From: CAVYYW01 sp963772845
GTDB lineage: Bacteria > Bacillota > Bacilli > Bacillales > Sporolactobacillaceae
Direction of reading: 5' to 3'
Length of the DNA: 64,000 bases
Assembly (NCBI GenBank): GCA_963772845.1
Contig: CAVYYW010000021.1
Coordinates: 62,001-126,000, forward strand
Part shown: positions 43,089 to 52,763 of the stretch, in pieces
Layout of the letters: the number at the start of each line of letters is the position of its first letter
How positions within the stretch are numbered: position 1 is the first letter of the stretch
Translations under genes and position numbers: made by a program
The notes under the pieces: model-generated
Databases searched by the model: none
The model's input: the letters and a program-made list of their open reading frames with translations, nothing else
Told to the model about the DNA's origin: nothing

Positions 43089-45614
43089 ATGATGGGATTA
43101 TTGAAAAAGGTTCTTGGAGATCCGGGAACACGTAAACTTAGTAAAATGGAAAAGATGGCACATCAAATAGATGCTTTAGCTGACGATATGAAGGCTTTAA
43201 GCGATGAAGAGCTTCGTGCCAAGACAGATGAATTTAGAACGCGTTTAGAAAAAGGCGAAACATTAGATGATATTTTAACCGAGGCGTTTGCGGTAGTCCG
43301 TGAGGCTTCTACACGTGTGCTTAAGATGACGCCTTATCTGGTACAGCTGGTCGGCGGGATTGCCCTTCATGAAGGCAATATTTCCGAGATGAAAACAGGT
43401 GAAGGTAAAACGCTCGTTGCGACGATGCCGATTTATCTGAACGCCCTTTCAGGAAAAGGTGTTCACCTGGTTACCGTCAACGATTATCTGGCTTCCCGTG
43501 ATGCGGAAGAAATGGGTCAGCTTTACAATTTTCTTGGACTGACTGTCGGACTGAACATTCCCGGCATGGATCAGGAAGAGAAGCGCGAGGCCTATGCGGC
43601 AGATATCACTTACGGAACGAATAACGAGTTCGGTTTTGATTATCTGAGAGATAACATGGTTCTTTATAAAGAAGAAATGGTACAGAAACCGCTTAACTTT
43701 GCGATCGTCGATGAGGTCGACTCCATTTTAATTGACGAAGCGAGAACGCCTCTGATTATTTCAGGGAATGCGGAGAAATCTACAGAGCTTTATATGCTTG
43801 CGAATAATTTCGCACGGCTTTTGCGTGAAGAAATGGACTTCACGATTGATTTGAAAACCAAATCGGTTCAGCTGACTGAAGAAGGAATGACGAAGGCTGA
43901 AAAATTCTTTGCCGTTGAAAATATTTATGATTACGCCAATGTTCAGCTTAACCACCATATCCATCAGGCGTTAAAAGCTCATGCGATTATGCACCTGGAC
44001 ACGGATTATGTGGTGAATGACGGTGAAATCGTCATCGTTGACCAATTTACTGGCCGTCTCATGGAAGGACGCCGTTACAGCGAAGGGCTTCACCAGGCGA
44101 TTGAGGCCAAAGAAGGGCTTGAGATCCAGCGTGAAAGTAAAACGCTTGCGACGATTACCTTCCAGAACTACTTCCGGATGTATAATAAGCTTGCCGGTAT
44201 GACCGGTACAGCCAAAACGGAAGAAGAAGAATTCCAAAGCATCTACAATATGGATGTTATTATGATTCCAACGAATAAGCCTGTCATCCGTGATGACCGT
44301 GCTGATTTGATTTATAAAACAATGGACGGCAAGTTCAACGCTGTGGTTGAAGAGATTGTCCGTGCCTTTCACACTGGGCAGCCGGTGCTTGTCGGTACGG
44401 TTGCGGTTGAAACCTCTGAGCATATCGCGAAGCTGCTGAAGCGCCGCGGTATTCCGCACAATGTGCTGAATGCGAAAAACCATGCGCGTGAAGCCGATAT
44501 CATTGAAAATGCTGGCCAAACCGGTGCGGTAACGATTGCGACAAACATGGCCGGACGCGGAACAGACATTAAGCTTGGTGATGGTGTTCGTGAGCTTGGC
44601 GGTCTTTACATCGTCGGAACAGAACGCCACGAATCACGCCGGATTGATAACCAGCTGCGCGGACGTTCAGGACGTCAAGGGGATCCAGGGATGTCACAGT
44701 TCTATCTGTCGATGGAAGATGAACTGATGCGCCGCTTTGGATCAGAACGCATGCAAGGGTTGATGGACCGCCTCGGCATGGCTGATGATCAGCCGATTGA
44801 AAGCAAGCTTGTCAGCAAGTCTGTGGAATCTGCACAGAAACGGGTTGAAGGGAATAACTTCGATGCCCGTAAGCAGCTGCTTCAATTTGATGATGTTATG
44901 CGCCAGCAGCGTGAAATTATTTATAAACAGCGGGCAGAAGTTCTTGAATCCGTTGATTTAAAAGAAGATATTCAGCAAATGATTCAGACGGTCATTGAAC
45001 GCCATGTGCGCGCCCATACACCGGATGAACAGGTTCCTGAAGAGTGGGAGCTTGATAAGCTGATTGATTATCTGAACGCACTTATTTTTGATGAAGGCAT
45101 CGTTTCCGTCAAAGATATCAAAGGCAAGGACCCTGAGGAAATGCTCGAGGTTCTATACGCAAAAGCCCTTGAAATCTATGAAGCAAAAGAAGAAGCCTTT
45201 ACGCCAGAAAGAATGCGGGAATTTGAACGCGTTATTATGCTCCGCGCGGTTGATATGAAGTGGATGGATCATATTGATGCGATGGATCAATTGCGTGAAG
45301 GGATTCACCTGCGTGCTTATGGACAGGTTGATCCGTTCCGCGAATATCAGATGGAAGGCTTCCGGATGTTTGAAGAAATGATTGCTTCAGTTGAAGAAGA
45401 TGTCGTTAACTACATCATGAAGGCGGAAATCGAGAATAACCTGCAGCGTCAAAAGGTTGCTGAAGGACAGGCGGTTGATCCGAACCAGTCTTCTGAAGAG
45501 AAAAAGCCGAAAAGAAAGCCGGCTGTTAAGAAGGACAGCATCGGGCGCAATGCGCTTTGTCCTTGCGGCAGCGGCAAGAAATATAAGAACTGTCACGGCA
45601 AATCCGTCAATTAA
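43089..45614 (+). CDS. secA: preprotein translocase ATPase SecA
   Basis: Motor of the general secretion pathway. The 841-residue product equals B. subtilis SecA. Motifs: Walker A MKTGEGKTLVA (about 100), VNDYLASRDAEEMG, Walker B region VDEVDSILIDEARTPLIISG (about 207), MAGRGTDIKLG, GRSGRQGDPG, and the C-terminal zinc/SecB-type site CPCGSGKKYKNCHG. ATG 43089 is seven bases after GAGGTG. It stands alone behind a repeat-rich gap, with a promoter at 43018-43046 and terminators downstream. Confidence 0.97.
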   Translation: MMGLLKKVLGDPGTRKLSKMEKMAHQIDALADDMKALSDEELRAKTDEFRTRLEKGETLDDILTEAFAVVREASTRVLKMTPYLVQLVGGIALHEGNISEMKTGEGKTLVATMPIYLNALSGKGVHLVTVNDYLASRDAEEMGQLYNFLGLTVGLNIPGMDQEEKREAYAADITYGTNNEFGFDYLRDNMVLYKEEMVQKPLNFAIVDEVDSILIDEARTPLIISGNAEKSTELYMLANNFARLLREEMDFTIDLKTKSVQLTEEGMTKAEKFFAVENIYDYANVQLNHHIHQALKAHAIMHLDTDYVVNDGEIVIVDQFTGRLMEGRRYSEGLHQAIEAKEGLEIQRESKTLATITFQNYFRMYNKLAGMTGTAKTEEEEFQSIYNMDVIMIPTNKPVIRDDRADLIYKTMDGKFNAVVEEIVRAFHTGQPVLVGTVAVETSEHIAKLLKRRGIPHNVLNAKNHAREADIIENAGQTGAVTIATNMAGRGTDIKLGDGVRELGGLYIVGTERHESRRIDNQLRGRSGRQGDPGMSQFYLSMEDELMRRFGSERMQGLMDRLGMADDQPIESKLVSKSVESAQKRVEGNNFDARKQLLQFDDVMRQQREIIYKQRAEVLESVDLKEDIQQMIQTVIERHVRAHTPDEQVPEEWELDKLIDYLNALIFDEGIVSVKDIKGKDPEEMLEVLYAKALEIYEAKEEAFTPERMREFERVIMLRAVDMKWMDHIDAMDQLREGIHLRAYGQVDPFREYQMEGFRMFEEMIASVEEDVVNYIMKAEIENNLQRQKVAEGQAVDPNQSSEEKKPKRKPAVKKDSIGRNALCPCGSGKKYKNCHGKSVN

Positions 45615-45623
45615 TACAATAAT

Positions 45624-45719
45624 GGAAGGTTAATCTTGTTTAACAAGAGAACTTCCAAATCAGTCTGACACCCTTCGATGGGAGCTTCACTCCCGTCGAT
45701 TGGTCTGTGTCAGTTTTTC
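45624..45719 (+). terminator. two hairpins, terminator after secA
   Basis: First hairpin GGAAG ... CTTGTT / AACAAG ... CTTCC (45624-45657), then CTGACAC / GTGTCAG (45665-45713) with an inner GATGGGAG / CTCCCGTC stem and a TTTTT tail. Confidence 0.8.
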
Positions 45720-45821
45720 TTTTGAAAAGAACGTTTAAAGCTGCGGTGAGAGGGCATGAAACGCTTCGAAAATGCACATGATCATTGAAAATGCGATTGC
45801 ATTTTCATCGTGCGAGGCGGT

Positions 45822-45959
45822 TCCGATTTCGCGCATCAGGCACTCGCTTTCCACGGGCACGGCCTCAGCTAACTTTGGAATGGTCTCTTTGTGCTCCAAA
45901 GTGGATCTTCGGACGCGTGCTGTTTCCGTAGGAGTCTCGTACCTTCTGCTTCAATCAAC
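45822..45959 (+). repeat. 138-bp-family element, copy 7, with a compensatory hairpin change
   Basis: Right end CTGCTTCAATCAAC is typical; the left end is diverged (TCCGATTTCGCGC). In the central hairpin AACTTTGGA pairs with TCCAAAGT instead of AACTTTGGC with GCCAAAGT: both arms changed and pairing is kept. Right flank CCCTTTAGAGGTCATTTG follows. The 45720-46732 gap before prfB otherwise shows only repeat pieces. Confidence 0.85.
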
Positions 45960-46384
45960 GTATTGTTGCCTGATGATGCCCTTTAGAGGTCATTTGTTGC
46001 TATAGAATATTCAGCGGCCATAAGCGTTCTAAGCGAGACGCCACTGAAAAACTTCTATTTTTATGATTTTGCTTAAGATTTAAACTATGTTTCTAATGGC
46101 CTCTGGATCGCAAAAGGTTGAGATCCTTTGCCACTAAGCGAACTGCTGGGAAGTGAGATACTTCTCGAAAATGCTCTGTGTATCATAAAAAAATGGAAAT
46201 ACCAAAGGTTCTCTTTGCCTCAAAGTAGCTCTATTTTCTCAAAGGTTCTATGCATTTTCTTCGTGCGGTGTGGTTCCAAAGATGTTATTTCAAGGCCTGC
46301 GGAATCAGCGAGAGGTACTGAAAAACTAACTCATTTTCAAGTGGTAGGTAAAATTAAGACAGGTTCAACTTCATATTTAAGCTG

Positions 46385-46570
46385 ATTGGAGTGGAGGGCA
46401 CGAGACTCCAAGTGCGGAAATAGCATACAGTCTGAAGACCCCGCAGGACTCCTTAAAGGCAAGATCGGCTAAGAGAGATCACGTCCTGTGACAACGCCGA
46501 TCCTACAGCCACTATCCTGTGGGCATGAGGAGGCTGAAGCGTTGCCCACGGAAAGCGAGTGCCCGAAACG
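46385..46570 (+). repeat. second interspersed repeat family, copy b
   Basis: Contains GGCACGAGACTCC, ACCCCGCAGGACTCC, GATCGGC ... GCCGATC as a seven-base stem around CGTCCTGTGACAAC, and ends AGGAGGCTGAAGCGTTGCCC then ACGGAAAGCGAGTGCCCG. The ends GGGCACGAGACTC and GAGTGCCC are partly inverted. It ends about 160 bases before prfB. Confidence 0.78.
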
Positions 46571-46732
46571 AAGATCTACACCCTTGTTTACAATGAGGAA
46601 CTTTTACAGTGCCCGCATCAGCGAGCCAAGCGTGACCCCGCCTGGCGCCGCCGTCATTCGCTAGCATTAAGAAAATATATAATAAAATGGACTCATTTAA
46701 ATAAAAAAATATAAATAAAGGCAGGAATAAAC

Positions 46733-47834
46733 ATGGAATTAGCAGATATTAAGAACGAACTTACGGATATGAAAGCAAGACTTCAAGAATTTAGGGGGTC
46801 TCTTTGACCTCGTTGAAAAGCAGGCAAGAATCGATGAGCTAGATGAAAAAATGTCCATGCCGAATTTCTGGGATGACCAAAACCAAGCACAAACCGTTAT
46901 AAATGAAAGCAACGCACTAAAAGAACGCGTTGATAAATTTAAGGCGCTTGAAGAAGGTTACGAAAATCTTGAGGTTACTTATGAGCTTGTGAAAGAAGAA
47001 GGCGATTCTGAGCTGAAAAAGGAACTGGATAATGAAATTGGCGAAGTGATTGCTGCCTTTAACCAGTTCGAAATTTCAATGCTGTTAAGCGAACCGCATG
47101 ATAAAAATAACGCGATTCTTGAGCTGCATCCGGGCGCTGGCGGCACCGAGTCCCAGGACTGGGCGTCAATGCTGCTTAGAATGTACACGCGCTGGGCAGA
47201 AAAACGGAACTTCACGGTTCAGACGCTGGATTATCTTCCTGGTGAAGAAGCAGGTGTGAAAAGCGTCACCTTAATGATCAAAGGTCATAATGCTTACGGG
47301 TATCTGAAGGCGGAAAAAGGTGTGCATCGCCTTGTCCGGATTTCACCGTTTGATTCCTCAGGGCGCCGTCATACGTCATTTGTATCATGTGATGTCATGC
47401 CGGAACTTGACAGTGACGTCGATATTGACGTTAAGCCGGATGAACTCAAAATTGATACGTATCGCTCCAGCGGCGCCGGCGGACAGCACGTTAACACGAC
47501 GGATTCTGCCGTCCGGATTACGCATTTACCTTCTGGAGCGGTGGTTACGTGCCAGTCCGAGCGTTCACAAATTAAGAACCGTGAACACGCTATGAAGATG
47601 TTGAAAGCTAAGCTTTATCAGATGGAGATTGAGAGAAAGCAAGCCGAGCTGGACGAAATCCGCGGCGAAAAAAGCGAGATCGGCTGGGGCAGCCAAATCC
47701 GGTCATACGTTTTCCACCCTTATTCCATGGTAAAAGATCACCGGACGAATATGGAGGTTGGCAATACACAGCCAGTAATGGACGGCGATCTCGACAGCTT
47801 TATCGATGCTTATCTAAGATCCCAATTAAATTAA
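46733..47834 (+). CDS. prfB: peptide chain release factor 2 (programmed +1 frameshift)
   Basis: Releases peptides at UGA and UAA. The first 24 codons from ATG 46733 end at an in-frame TGA (46805-46807); reading resumes one base later as DLVEKQARIDELDEK and runs to 47834, giving 366 residues, the usual RF2 length. The GGQ motif lies in SGAGGQHVN (about residue 248) and the stop-codon-reading tripeptide SPF in RISPFDSSGRRH. Unlike the broken genes in this window, this frame change is the well-known autoregulatory site. Follows secA as in B. subtilis, but with a 1.1-kb repeat-filled gap. Confidence 0.97.
46793..46808 (+). promoter_or_regulatory. RF2 frameshift signal
   Basis: AGGGGGTCTCTTTGAC: Shine-Dalgarno-like AGGGGG, then CTT TGA C where the ribosome slips +1 when RF2 is low. 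Confidence 0.95.
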
Positions 47835-47841
47835 TCAGATT

Positions 47842-47873
47842 AAAGCCAGATCCCATTTGGATCTGGCTTTTTA
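47842..47873 (+). terminator. terminator after prfB
   Basis: AAGCCAGATCC / GGATCTGGCTT stem with T run. The remaining 47874-48138 holds nothing I can assign. Confidence 0.92.
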
Positions 47874-48138
47874 ATTAGTTCAGAACAGATCAGACCTGGT
47901 TTGATAAAAACGAATCGCTCAAATCAATTTCTACCGGGTTTGCCAATGGCGACTCGTGGAAAAAGCCATTGATTGAAGCTCTCTCTTCTTACCGATACTG
48001 GGAAAATAGGTAAAGAAAAGACACTTCTTTTCTTCTGTCGGGCTATTTCCTTCAAGAATACAGTGCCCGACCGTGCCCTGTATGTTATTATATCTCTTGG
48101 AGTGTTTCGTGAACGACAGAGAAAGGAAGATTTGCATC

Positions 48139-49029
48139 ATGATATTGAAAAAACGGAGGGGCCAGGCGGTTCCTTCATCAAAACTGAGAGTTCTTCTTGA
48201 ATATATTTATGTGCTGATTGGATCAGCGATCGTTGCGGGTGCGTTTAACTTATTCCTGCTTCCGAACAAAATTGCCTCTGGCGGCGTGAGCGGCATCAGT
48301 ACGATCCTGCACTGGACGCTTAATCTTGAGCCGTCTTATGTGCAGTGGGCATTGAATATCCCGCTGTTCATTGCTGGGATTATCTTTCTTGGCAGCAGCT
48401 TCGGCTACTTCCAGTACGCCATGAAAACATTAGTAGGGACAATTTTTCTTCCATTTGTCGTGTTTTTAACATCCGGAATGGAGCCGGCAACAACCAACCC
48501 GATTCTTGGCGCGCTTTTTGGCGGGATATTCGTAGGACTCGGGCTCGGTATAGTGTTCCGCGGTAATGCTTCAACAGGCGGAACGGATCTTGCGGCGCAG
48601 ATCATTCATAAATATACCGGGGCATCGCTTGGCGTCTCCGTGGCGTTGATTGATGGAGTGATCGTGTTAAGCTCTGCGGTTACGCTTAGCTTGGAAAGCG
48701 CCTTGTACGCCTTAATCGGCATGTATTTGACAGCCAAAATGATTGATGTCGTGCAGCTTGGTTTCAGCAACACGAAAATGGCACTCATTATTTCAGAGCA
48801 TGAAAAAGCCTTACGGACAGGTATCCTTGAGGAAATCGACCGGGGTGTCACTCGGATCGATGGAAGAGGCGGCTATACAGATAACGAGCGGCCGGTGTTG
48901 ATGTGTGTTGTATCGCAAAATGAATTGACTCGGTTAAAGCTATTGGTAAAATCAATTGACCCCAATGCCTTTTTTATCGTCACCCAGGCAAACGAAGTGC
49001 TTGGCGAAGGATTTAAAGGCCATAAATAA
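48139..49029 (+). CDS. YitT-family membrane protein with DUF2179 domain
   Basis: A 296-residue protein: five to six membrane helices in the first 200 residues (YIYVLIGSAIVAGAFNLFLL, NKIASGGVSGISTIL, GGTDLAAQII) and a soluble DUF2179 domain at the end (RGVTRIDGRGGYTDNERPVL, CVVSQNELTRLKLLVKSIDP, FIVTQANEVLGEGF). Corresponds to YvjA next to prfB in B. subtilis; function unknown, possibly ligand-gated transport. ATG 48139 follows AAAGGAAG; upstream in-frame codons lack a site. Confidence 0.9.
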   Translation: MILKKRRGQAVPSSKLRVLLEYIYVLIGSAIVAGAFNLFLLPNKIASGGVSGISTILHWTLNLEPSYVQWALNIPLFIAGIIFLGSSFGYFQYAMKTLVGTIFLPFVVFLTSGMEPATTNPILGALFGGIFVGLGLGIVFRGNASTGGTDLAAQIIHKYTGASLGVSVALIDGVIVLSSAVTLSLESALYALIGMYLTAKMIDVVQLGFSNTKMALIISEHEKALRTGILEEIDRGVTRIDGRGGYTDNERPVLMCVVSQNELTRLKLLVKSIDPNAFFIVTQANEVLGEGFKGHK

Positions 49030-49032
49030 GCT

Positions 49033-49062
49033 GAAGATCTCCATTCAGGAGATCTTTTTTTT
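49033..49062 (+). terminator. terminator after the YitT-family gene
   Basis: AAGATCTCC / GGAGATCTT with eight T residues. Confidence 0.92.
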
Positions 49063-49342
49063 ATTATGAAAACTCTCTAGTACTGATCAACTTTTTTCAG
49101 CAGTATTGAATTAACTTCACAGTTCTGTTATTTTTCAAAACTAGATCATGGCCAGAATCCCGCCATATGACCCAGAACAAATTTCCTGGTTCACCAAGAT
49201 GAGCAAAATCCGACAGAATCTGACCCAGCTTGTTCACTTTTGACAACTTCCAGTTTTCCTTTTGATAGCAGGGGTTTACCCAATCTAGATCAAATTGAAA
49301 CATAATTGTAATGTTATTTTGGCTCAACTATACGCTATCCTT

Positions 49343-49351
49343 TGCTATAAT
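49343..49351 (+). promoter_or_regulatory. possible extended -10 promoter of ftsEX
   Basis: TGC-TATAAT 223 bases before ftsE without a clear -35 box. The 49063-49573 gap is AT-rich; no cytochrome gene (cccB of B. subtilis) is present and I see no other gene. Confidence 0.35.
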
Positions 49352-49573
49352 ATGACTTGGGTCATTTTTGATGGCACATTAATCCTTGAATTTTCCATCG
49401 ATTTATGTCAAACGATATACTTTTATGACATATTTCGGATAAACCCTAAAAAATACTTAAATCTTACGAAAAAAATATATAGAAGAAAATTGTCAAAGGA
49501 TATCCAGGATGGCATCCGAATGATACTCTAAAGCGAAAATTCTGATGAGAATCAGGGTAAGGACGTGTGAAAC

Positions 49574-50260
49574 ATGATTGAAATGAAAGATGTATGGAAG
49601 GCATATCCAAGCGGTTCGATGGCTGTTAACGGAATCGATGTTCACATTGAAAAAGGTGAATTTGTTTATATCGTTGGGCCAAGCGGTGCAGGTAAGTCGA
49701 CCTTTATTAAACTAATGTACAGAGAAGTGAAGCCGACAAAAGGCGATATTATTATAAATGGCACGAACCTTACTAAAATTAAGGATCGCAATGTGCCAAA
49801 GATTCGCCGCAAAATCGGCGTGATTTTCCAAGATTACAAGCTTTTGCCGAAACTTACCGTTTTTGAAAATGTGGCTTTTGCGTTGGAAGTTATTGAGGAG
49901 CATCCGCGTCACATTAAAAAACGAGTGATGGACGTTCTGGATCTTGTAAAGCTTAAACATAAAGCAAGAGCACTGCCGGACGAATTGTCAGGCGGCGAAC
50001 AGCAAAGAATTTCGATTGCGCGGTCGATCGTTAACAGACCTGAGGTTGTCATTGCAGATGAGCCGACAGGAAACCTTGATCCTGATAATGCGCTGAGTAT
50101 TATGGAAATCTTTGAAGAAATAAACCGGGCAGGCACTACAGTCGTTATGGCGACACATAACAGAGATATTGTTAATTCAATTAAACGTCGTGTTATCGCC
50201 ATTGAAAGCGGCATGATTGTCCGTGATGAACTGCGGGGTGAATACGGTTATGAAGCTTAG
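49574..50260 (+). CDS. ftsE: cell division ATPase FtsE
   Basis: ABC-type ATPase of the FtsEX complex, which drives wall hydrolases at the division or side-wall machinery. The 228-residue product has Walker A GPSGAGKST (35-43), the Q-loop in IGVIFQDYKLLPKLTVFENV, signature LSGGEQQR (about 139-146), Walker B VVIADEPTGNLD and the H-loop ATHNRD. AAGGA precedes ATG 49574. It overlaps ftsX by 11 bases. Confidence 0.96.
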   Translation: MIEMKDVWKAYPSGSMAVNGIDVHIEKGEFVYIVGPSGAGKSTFIKLMYREVKPTKGDIIINGTNLTKIKDRNVPKIRRKIGVIFQDYKLLPKLTVFENVAFALEVIEEHPRHIKKRVMDVLDLVKLKHKARALPDELSGGEQQRISIARSIVNRPEVVIADEPTGNLDPDNALSIMEIFEEINRAGTTVVMATHNRDIVNSIKRRVIAIESGMIVRDELRGEYGYEA

Positions 50261-51143
50261 AACATTAGGACGCCACGGAAAAGAGGGTGTTAAGAATCTT
50301 GGCCGTAACGGCTGGATGACATTTGCTTCGATTAGTGCGGTTACGGTGGCACTGATCCTTGTCGGACTCTTTTTGACCGTGATGTTTAATTTAAATAAAA
50401 TTGCCGGCGAAGTTGAAAATAACGTTGAAGTCAGAGTCTACGTTGATCAGACGGCGACAGCCGCCGATCAGCAGGCACTGAAAGATAAACTGGAACATGT
50501 TAAATATGTTAAATCATTAGACTATCAATCTCGTAAAGAAGGATTGAACCATTTAATTAAGAGTCTTGGGAATGACGGAAATGTCTTTTCATCCCTCAAA
50601 AAAGAAAATCCGCTTCCGGACGCTTTTATTCTAAAAACAGACAAGCCAAAACAAACCATTTCGGTCGCAAATGCGGTAAAAACCTATCCACATGTTGCGG
50701 AGGTCCGTTACGGAAAAGGCACGGTCGAAAAACTGTTTAAAGTTGTCGACGTTGCAAGAAATGTTGGTGGCGTCTTAATCATAGGATTACTCTTTACTTC
50801 TATTTTCCTCATTGCGAACACAATTAAACTTACAATTGTGGCTCGCCGGAAAGAGATTGAAATTATGAAGCTGGTAGGGGCAACAAATGCCTTTGTCAGA
50901 TGGCCATATTTTATCGAAGGTCTTTTACTTGGTGTACTTGGTTCGGTGGTGCCGATTATTCTTGTCACCGTCGGCTATCGCGAATTATATCAAAAGTTTA
51001 ATGCTAAATTTGCAAGCTTTTTTGTAGAACTTGTTCCTTATGATGTCATGGCGCTTTATTTAAGCCTTCTGCTGCTCGGAATTGGTGCAGTCATTGGTGT
51101 GTGGGGCAGCGTCAATTCGGTTCGGAAGTTTTTAAGAGTATAA
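50250..51143 (+). CDS. ftsX: cell division membrane protein FtsX
   Basis: Four-helix membrane partner of FtsE with an extracellular domain that contacts the hydrolase. The 297-residue product matches B. subtilis (296): a cytoplasmic start MKLRTLGRHGKEGVKNLGRN, first helix near 25-48, an outer domain to about 165, and three C-terminal helices around VARRKEIEIMKLVGATNAFV. ATG 50250 lies nine bases after GGGGTG within the end of ftsE. An M23 hydrolase gene follows after 37 bases. Confidence 0.95.
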   Translation: MKLRTLGRHGKEGVKNLGRNGWMTFASISAVTVALILVGLFLTVMFNLNKIAGEVENNVEVRVYVDQTATAADQQALKDKLEHVKYVKSLDYQSRKEGLNHLIKSLGNDGNVFSSLKKENPLPDAFILKTDKPKQTISVANAVKTYPHVAEVRYGKGTVEKLFKVVDVARNVGGVLIIGLLFTSIFLIANTIKLTIVARRKEIEIMKLVGATNAFVRWPYFIEGLLLGVLGSVVPIILVTVGYRELYQKFNAKFASFFVELVPYDVMALYLSLLLLGIGAVIGVWGSVNSVRKFLRV

Positions 51144-51180
51144 ATTCCAGCGAGATAATACAGCAACGGAGGGTGAACGA

Positions 51181-52593
51181 ATGAAATTAAAGTTATGGCG
51201 CAACAGCCTTGTACTCGGATTAACATTCACAACGGCATTAGCTTTTGGCGGGGCTAATGCTTTTGCCGAGACAAGCTCAGATGTACAGAAGAAAATTAAC
51301 AGCGTAAGACAGAAGCAGCAGGAAAATCAAGGCAGGATCGACTCGAAACAAAATGCTCTTGATAAGAATAATCAGAAGCAGGCGTCAGTCACGGATCAAA
51401 TCCAGGCTTCAGAGAAAAAAATCAGCGATATGAACAACAAAATCGCTGATAAGCAAGATCAAGTAGACAAGACGAAGGCGCAGATTGATCAATTAAACAA
51501 GGAAATTGATAAATTAAAGAAACGGATTGCAGCCCGGGATAAAATTTTAAAAGAGCGTGTCAAAGCAATGTATATCAATGGCGGTTCCATTGATCCGATG
51601 TCTGTATTGCTTGGCTCAAAAAACTTCGGCGACTTCGTGGACAGAGTTCTTGCCTTAAATACAATTGCAAAACAGGACAGAGACATCCTGCTCGCTCAAA
51701 AAAAGGATAAGGAAGATCTTGACAGCAAGAAAAAAGAAGTTGAAGATAAGCTAGCTCAGATTAAAAGCAATCTAGCAGACTTAAAATCACTTAAAGCAGA
51801 TCTTGATAAAGAAAAAGCAAAGAAAGAAGCCTTATTGAAAAAGCTGCAGGCAAGTGCAAGCGATATACATAATGATATTGTTGGCAAGCAGGAAGAAGCG
51901 GATATCCTTGCAGCTCAGGAATCTGTATTAAAGAAACAAAAATCAAAGCTCCAGGCACAAGAAGCAGCAGCAGCGGCAGCTAAAAAGCGTGCAGCTGAAG
52001 AAGCAGCGAAAAGAGCCGCAGCAGCAAAAGCAGCCGCAGCAAAAAGAGCAGCGGCGGAAAAAGCGGCAGCAGAAAAACGCGCAGCTCAATCGCATAAGGC
52101 GAGCCATTCTTCTTCAAGCTCATCTCATGCAGCGAGCACACCGCAGCCGGTTCAACACCATTCTGTTTCACGTTCAGCCGTTTCACATCATGTCTCAAGC
52201 TCGAACTTTATCAGACCTGCAGCGGGCGTGATTTCATCACCTTATGGCCCAAGAGGAAGCGAATTCCACCCAGGGATTGATATTGCGAATAGTATCGGTA
52301 CACCGATCCATGCAGCAGCAGCAGGCGTTGTATTTAAATCCTATCATTCTTCTTCATATGGGAACTGTGTTATGATCACTCACACGATAAATGGACAGAC
52401 ATGGACGACGGTCTACGCTCACATGAGCGCAAGATACGTTTCAGCTGGCCAATCGGTTTCACAAGGCGAGCAGGTAGGGGCAATGGGAAGTACCGGACAA
52501 TCAACCGGACCGCACTTGCACTTCGAACTGTATAAAGGGCCTTGGGCTCCGCCGCCCCATCCGGGAACGGTTAATCCGCTCAATTATATGTAA
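51181..52593 (+). CDS. FtsEX-linked M23 peptidoglycan hydrolase with coiled coil
   Basis: Exported murein hydrolase of 470 residues. A signal peptide ends at about residue 29 (ANAFAETSS), followed by long coiled coils (about 30-235), an Ala-rich stretch (EAAAAAAKKRAAEEAAKRAA and onward), a Ser/His linker, and a C-terminal M23 (LytM) domain with zinc ligands in HPGIDIAN and HLHFELY. This is the EnvC-like architecture activated by FtsEX. In B. subtilis the partner CwlO has an NlpC/P60 domain and lies elsewhere; here the M23 gene is directly behind ftsX, with AACGGAGG before ATG 51181. Confidence 0.93.
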   Translation: MKLKLWRNSLVLGLTFTTALAFGGANAFAETSSDVQKKINSVRQKQQENQGRIDSKQNALDKNNQKQASVTDQIQASEKKISDMNNKIADKQDQVDKTKAQIDQLNKEIDKLKKRIAARDKILKERVKAMYINGGSIDPMSVLLGSKNFGDFVDRVLALNTIAKQDRDILLAQKKDKEDLDSKKKEVEDKLAQIKSNLADLKSLKADLDKEKAKKEALLKKLQASASDIHNDIVGKQEEADILAAQESVLKKQKSKLQAQEAAAAAAKKRAAEEAAKRAAAAKAAAAKRAAAEKAAAEKRAAQSHKASHSSSSSSHAASTPQPVQHHSVSRSAVSHHVSSSNFIRPAAGVISSPYGPRGSEFHPGIDIANSIGTPIHAAAAGVVFKSYHSSSYGNCVMITHTINGQTWTTVYAHMSARYVSAGQSVSQGEQVGAMGSTGQSTGPHLHFELYKGPWAPPPHPGTVNPLNYM

Positions 52594-52672
52594 GAATATC
52601 GAGATTCAGAGACAAACCCTCGCATATAGTGTAAAATCACTATAGTGAGGATTACGCTTATGAAATTTACTG

Positions 52673-52708
52673 AAGCATGCCATCCTTGTGATGGCATGCT
52701 TTTTATAT
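52673..52708 (+). terminator. terminator after the M23 hydrolase
   Basis: AGCATGCCATC / GATGGCATGCT perfect stem with TTTTTAT. Confidence 0.92.
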
Positions 52709-52763
52709 CTATATCGCAAGTGGCGGCCAGTTGGGATAATAGCAGAATAAGGGGTGTCTACAT

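Noticed and set aside
46733..46850. In-frame TGA early in prfB as a pseudogene sign
   Set aside because: The AGGGGG-TCT-CTT-TGA-C context is the standard programmed +1 frameshift of RF2, and the combined length is exactly typical.
49097..49327. 76-codon minus-strand frame before ftsE
   Set aside because: No ribosome site or recognisable family; AT-rich gap.
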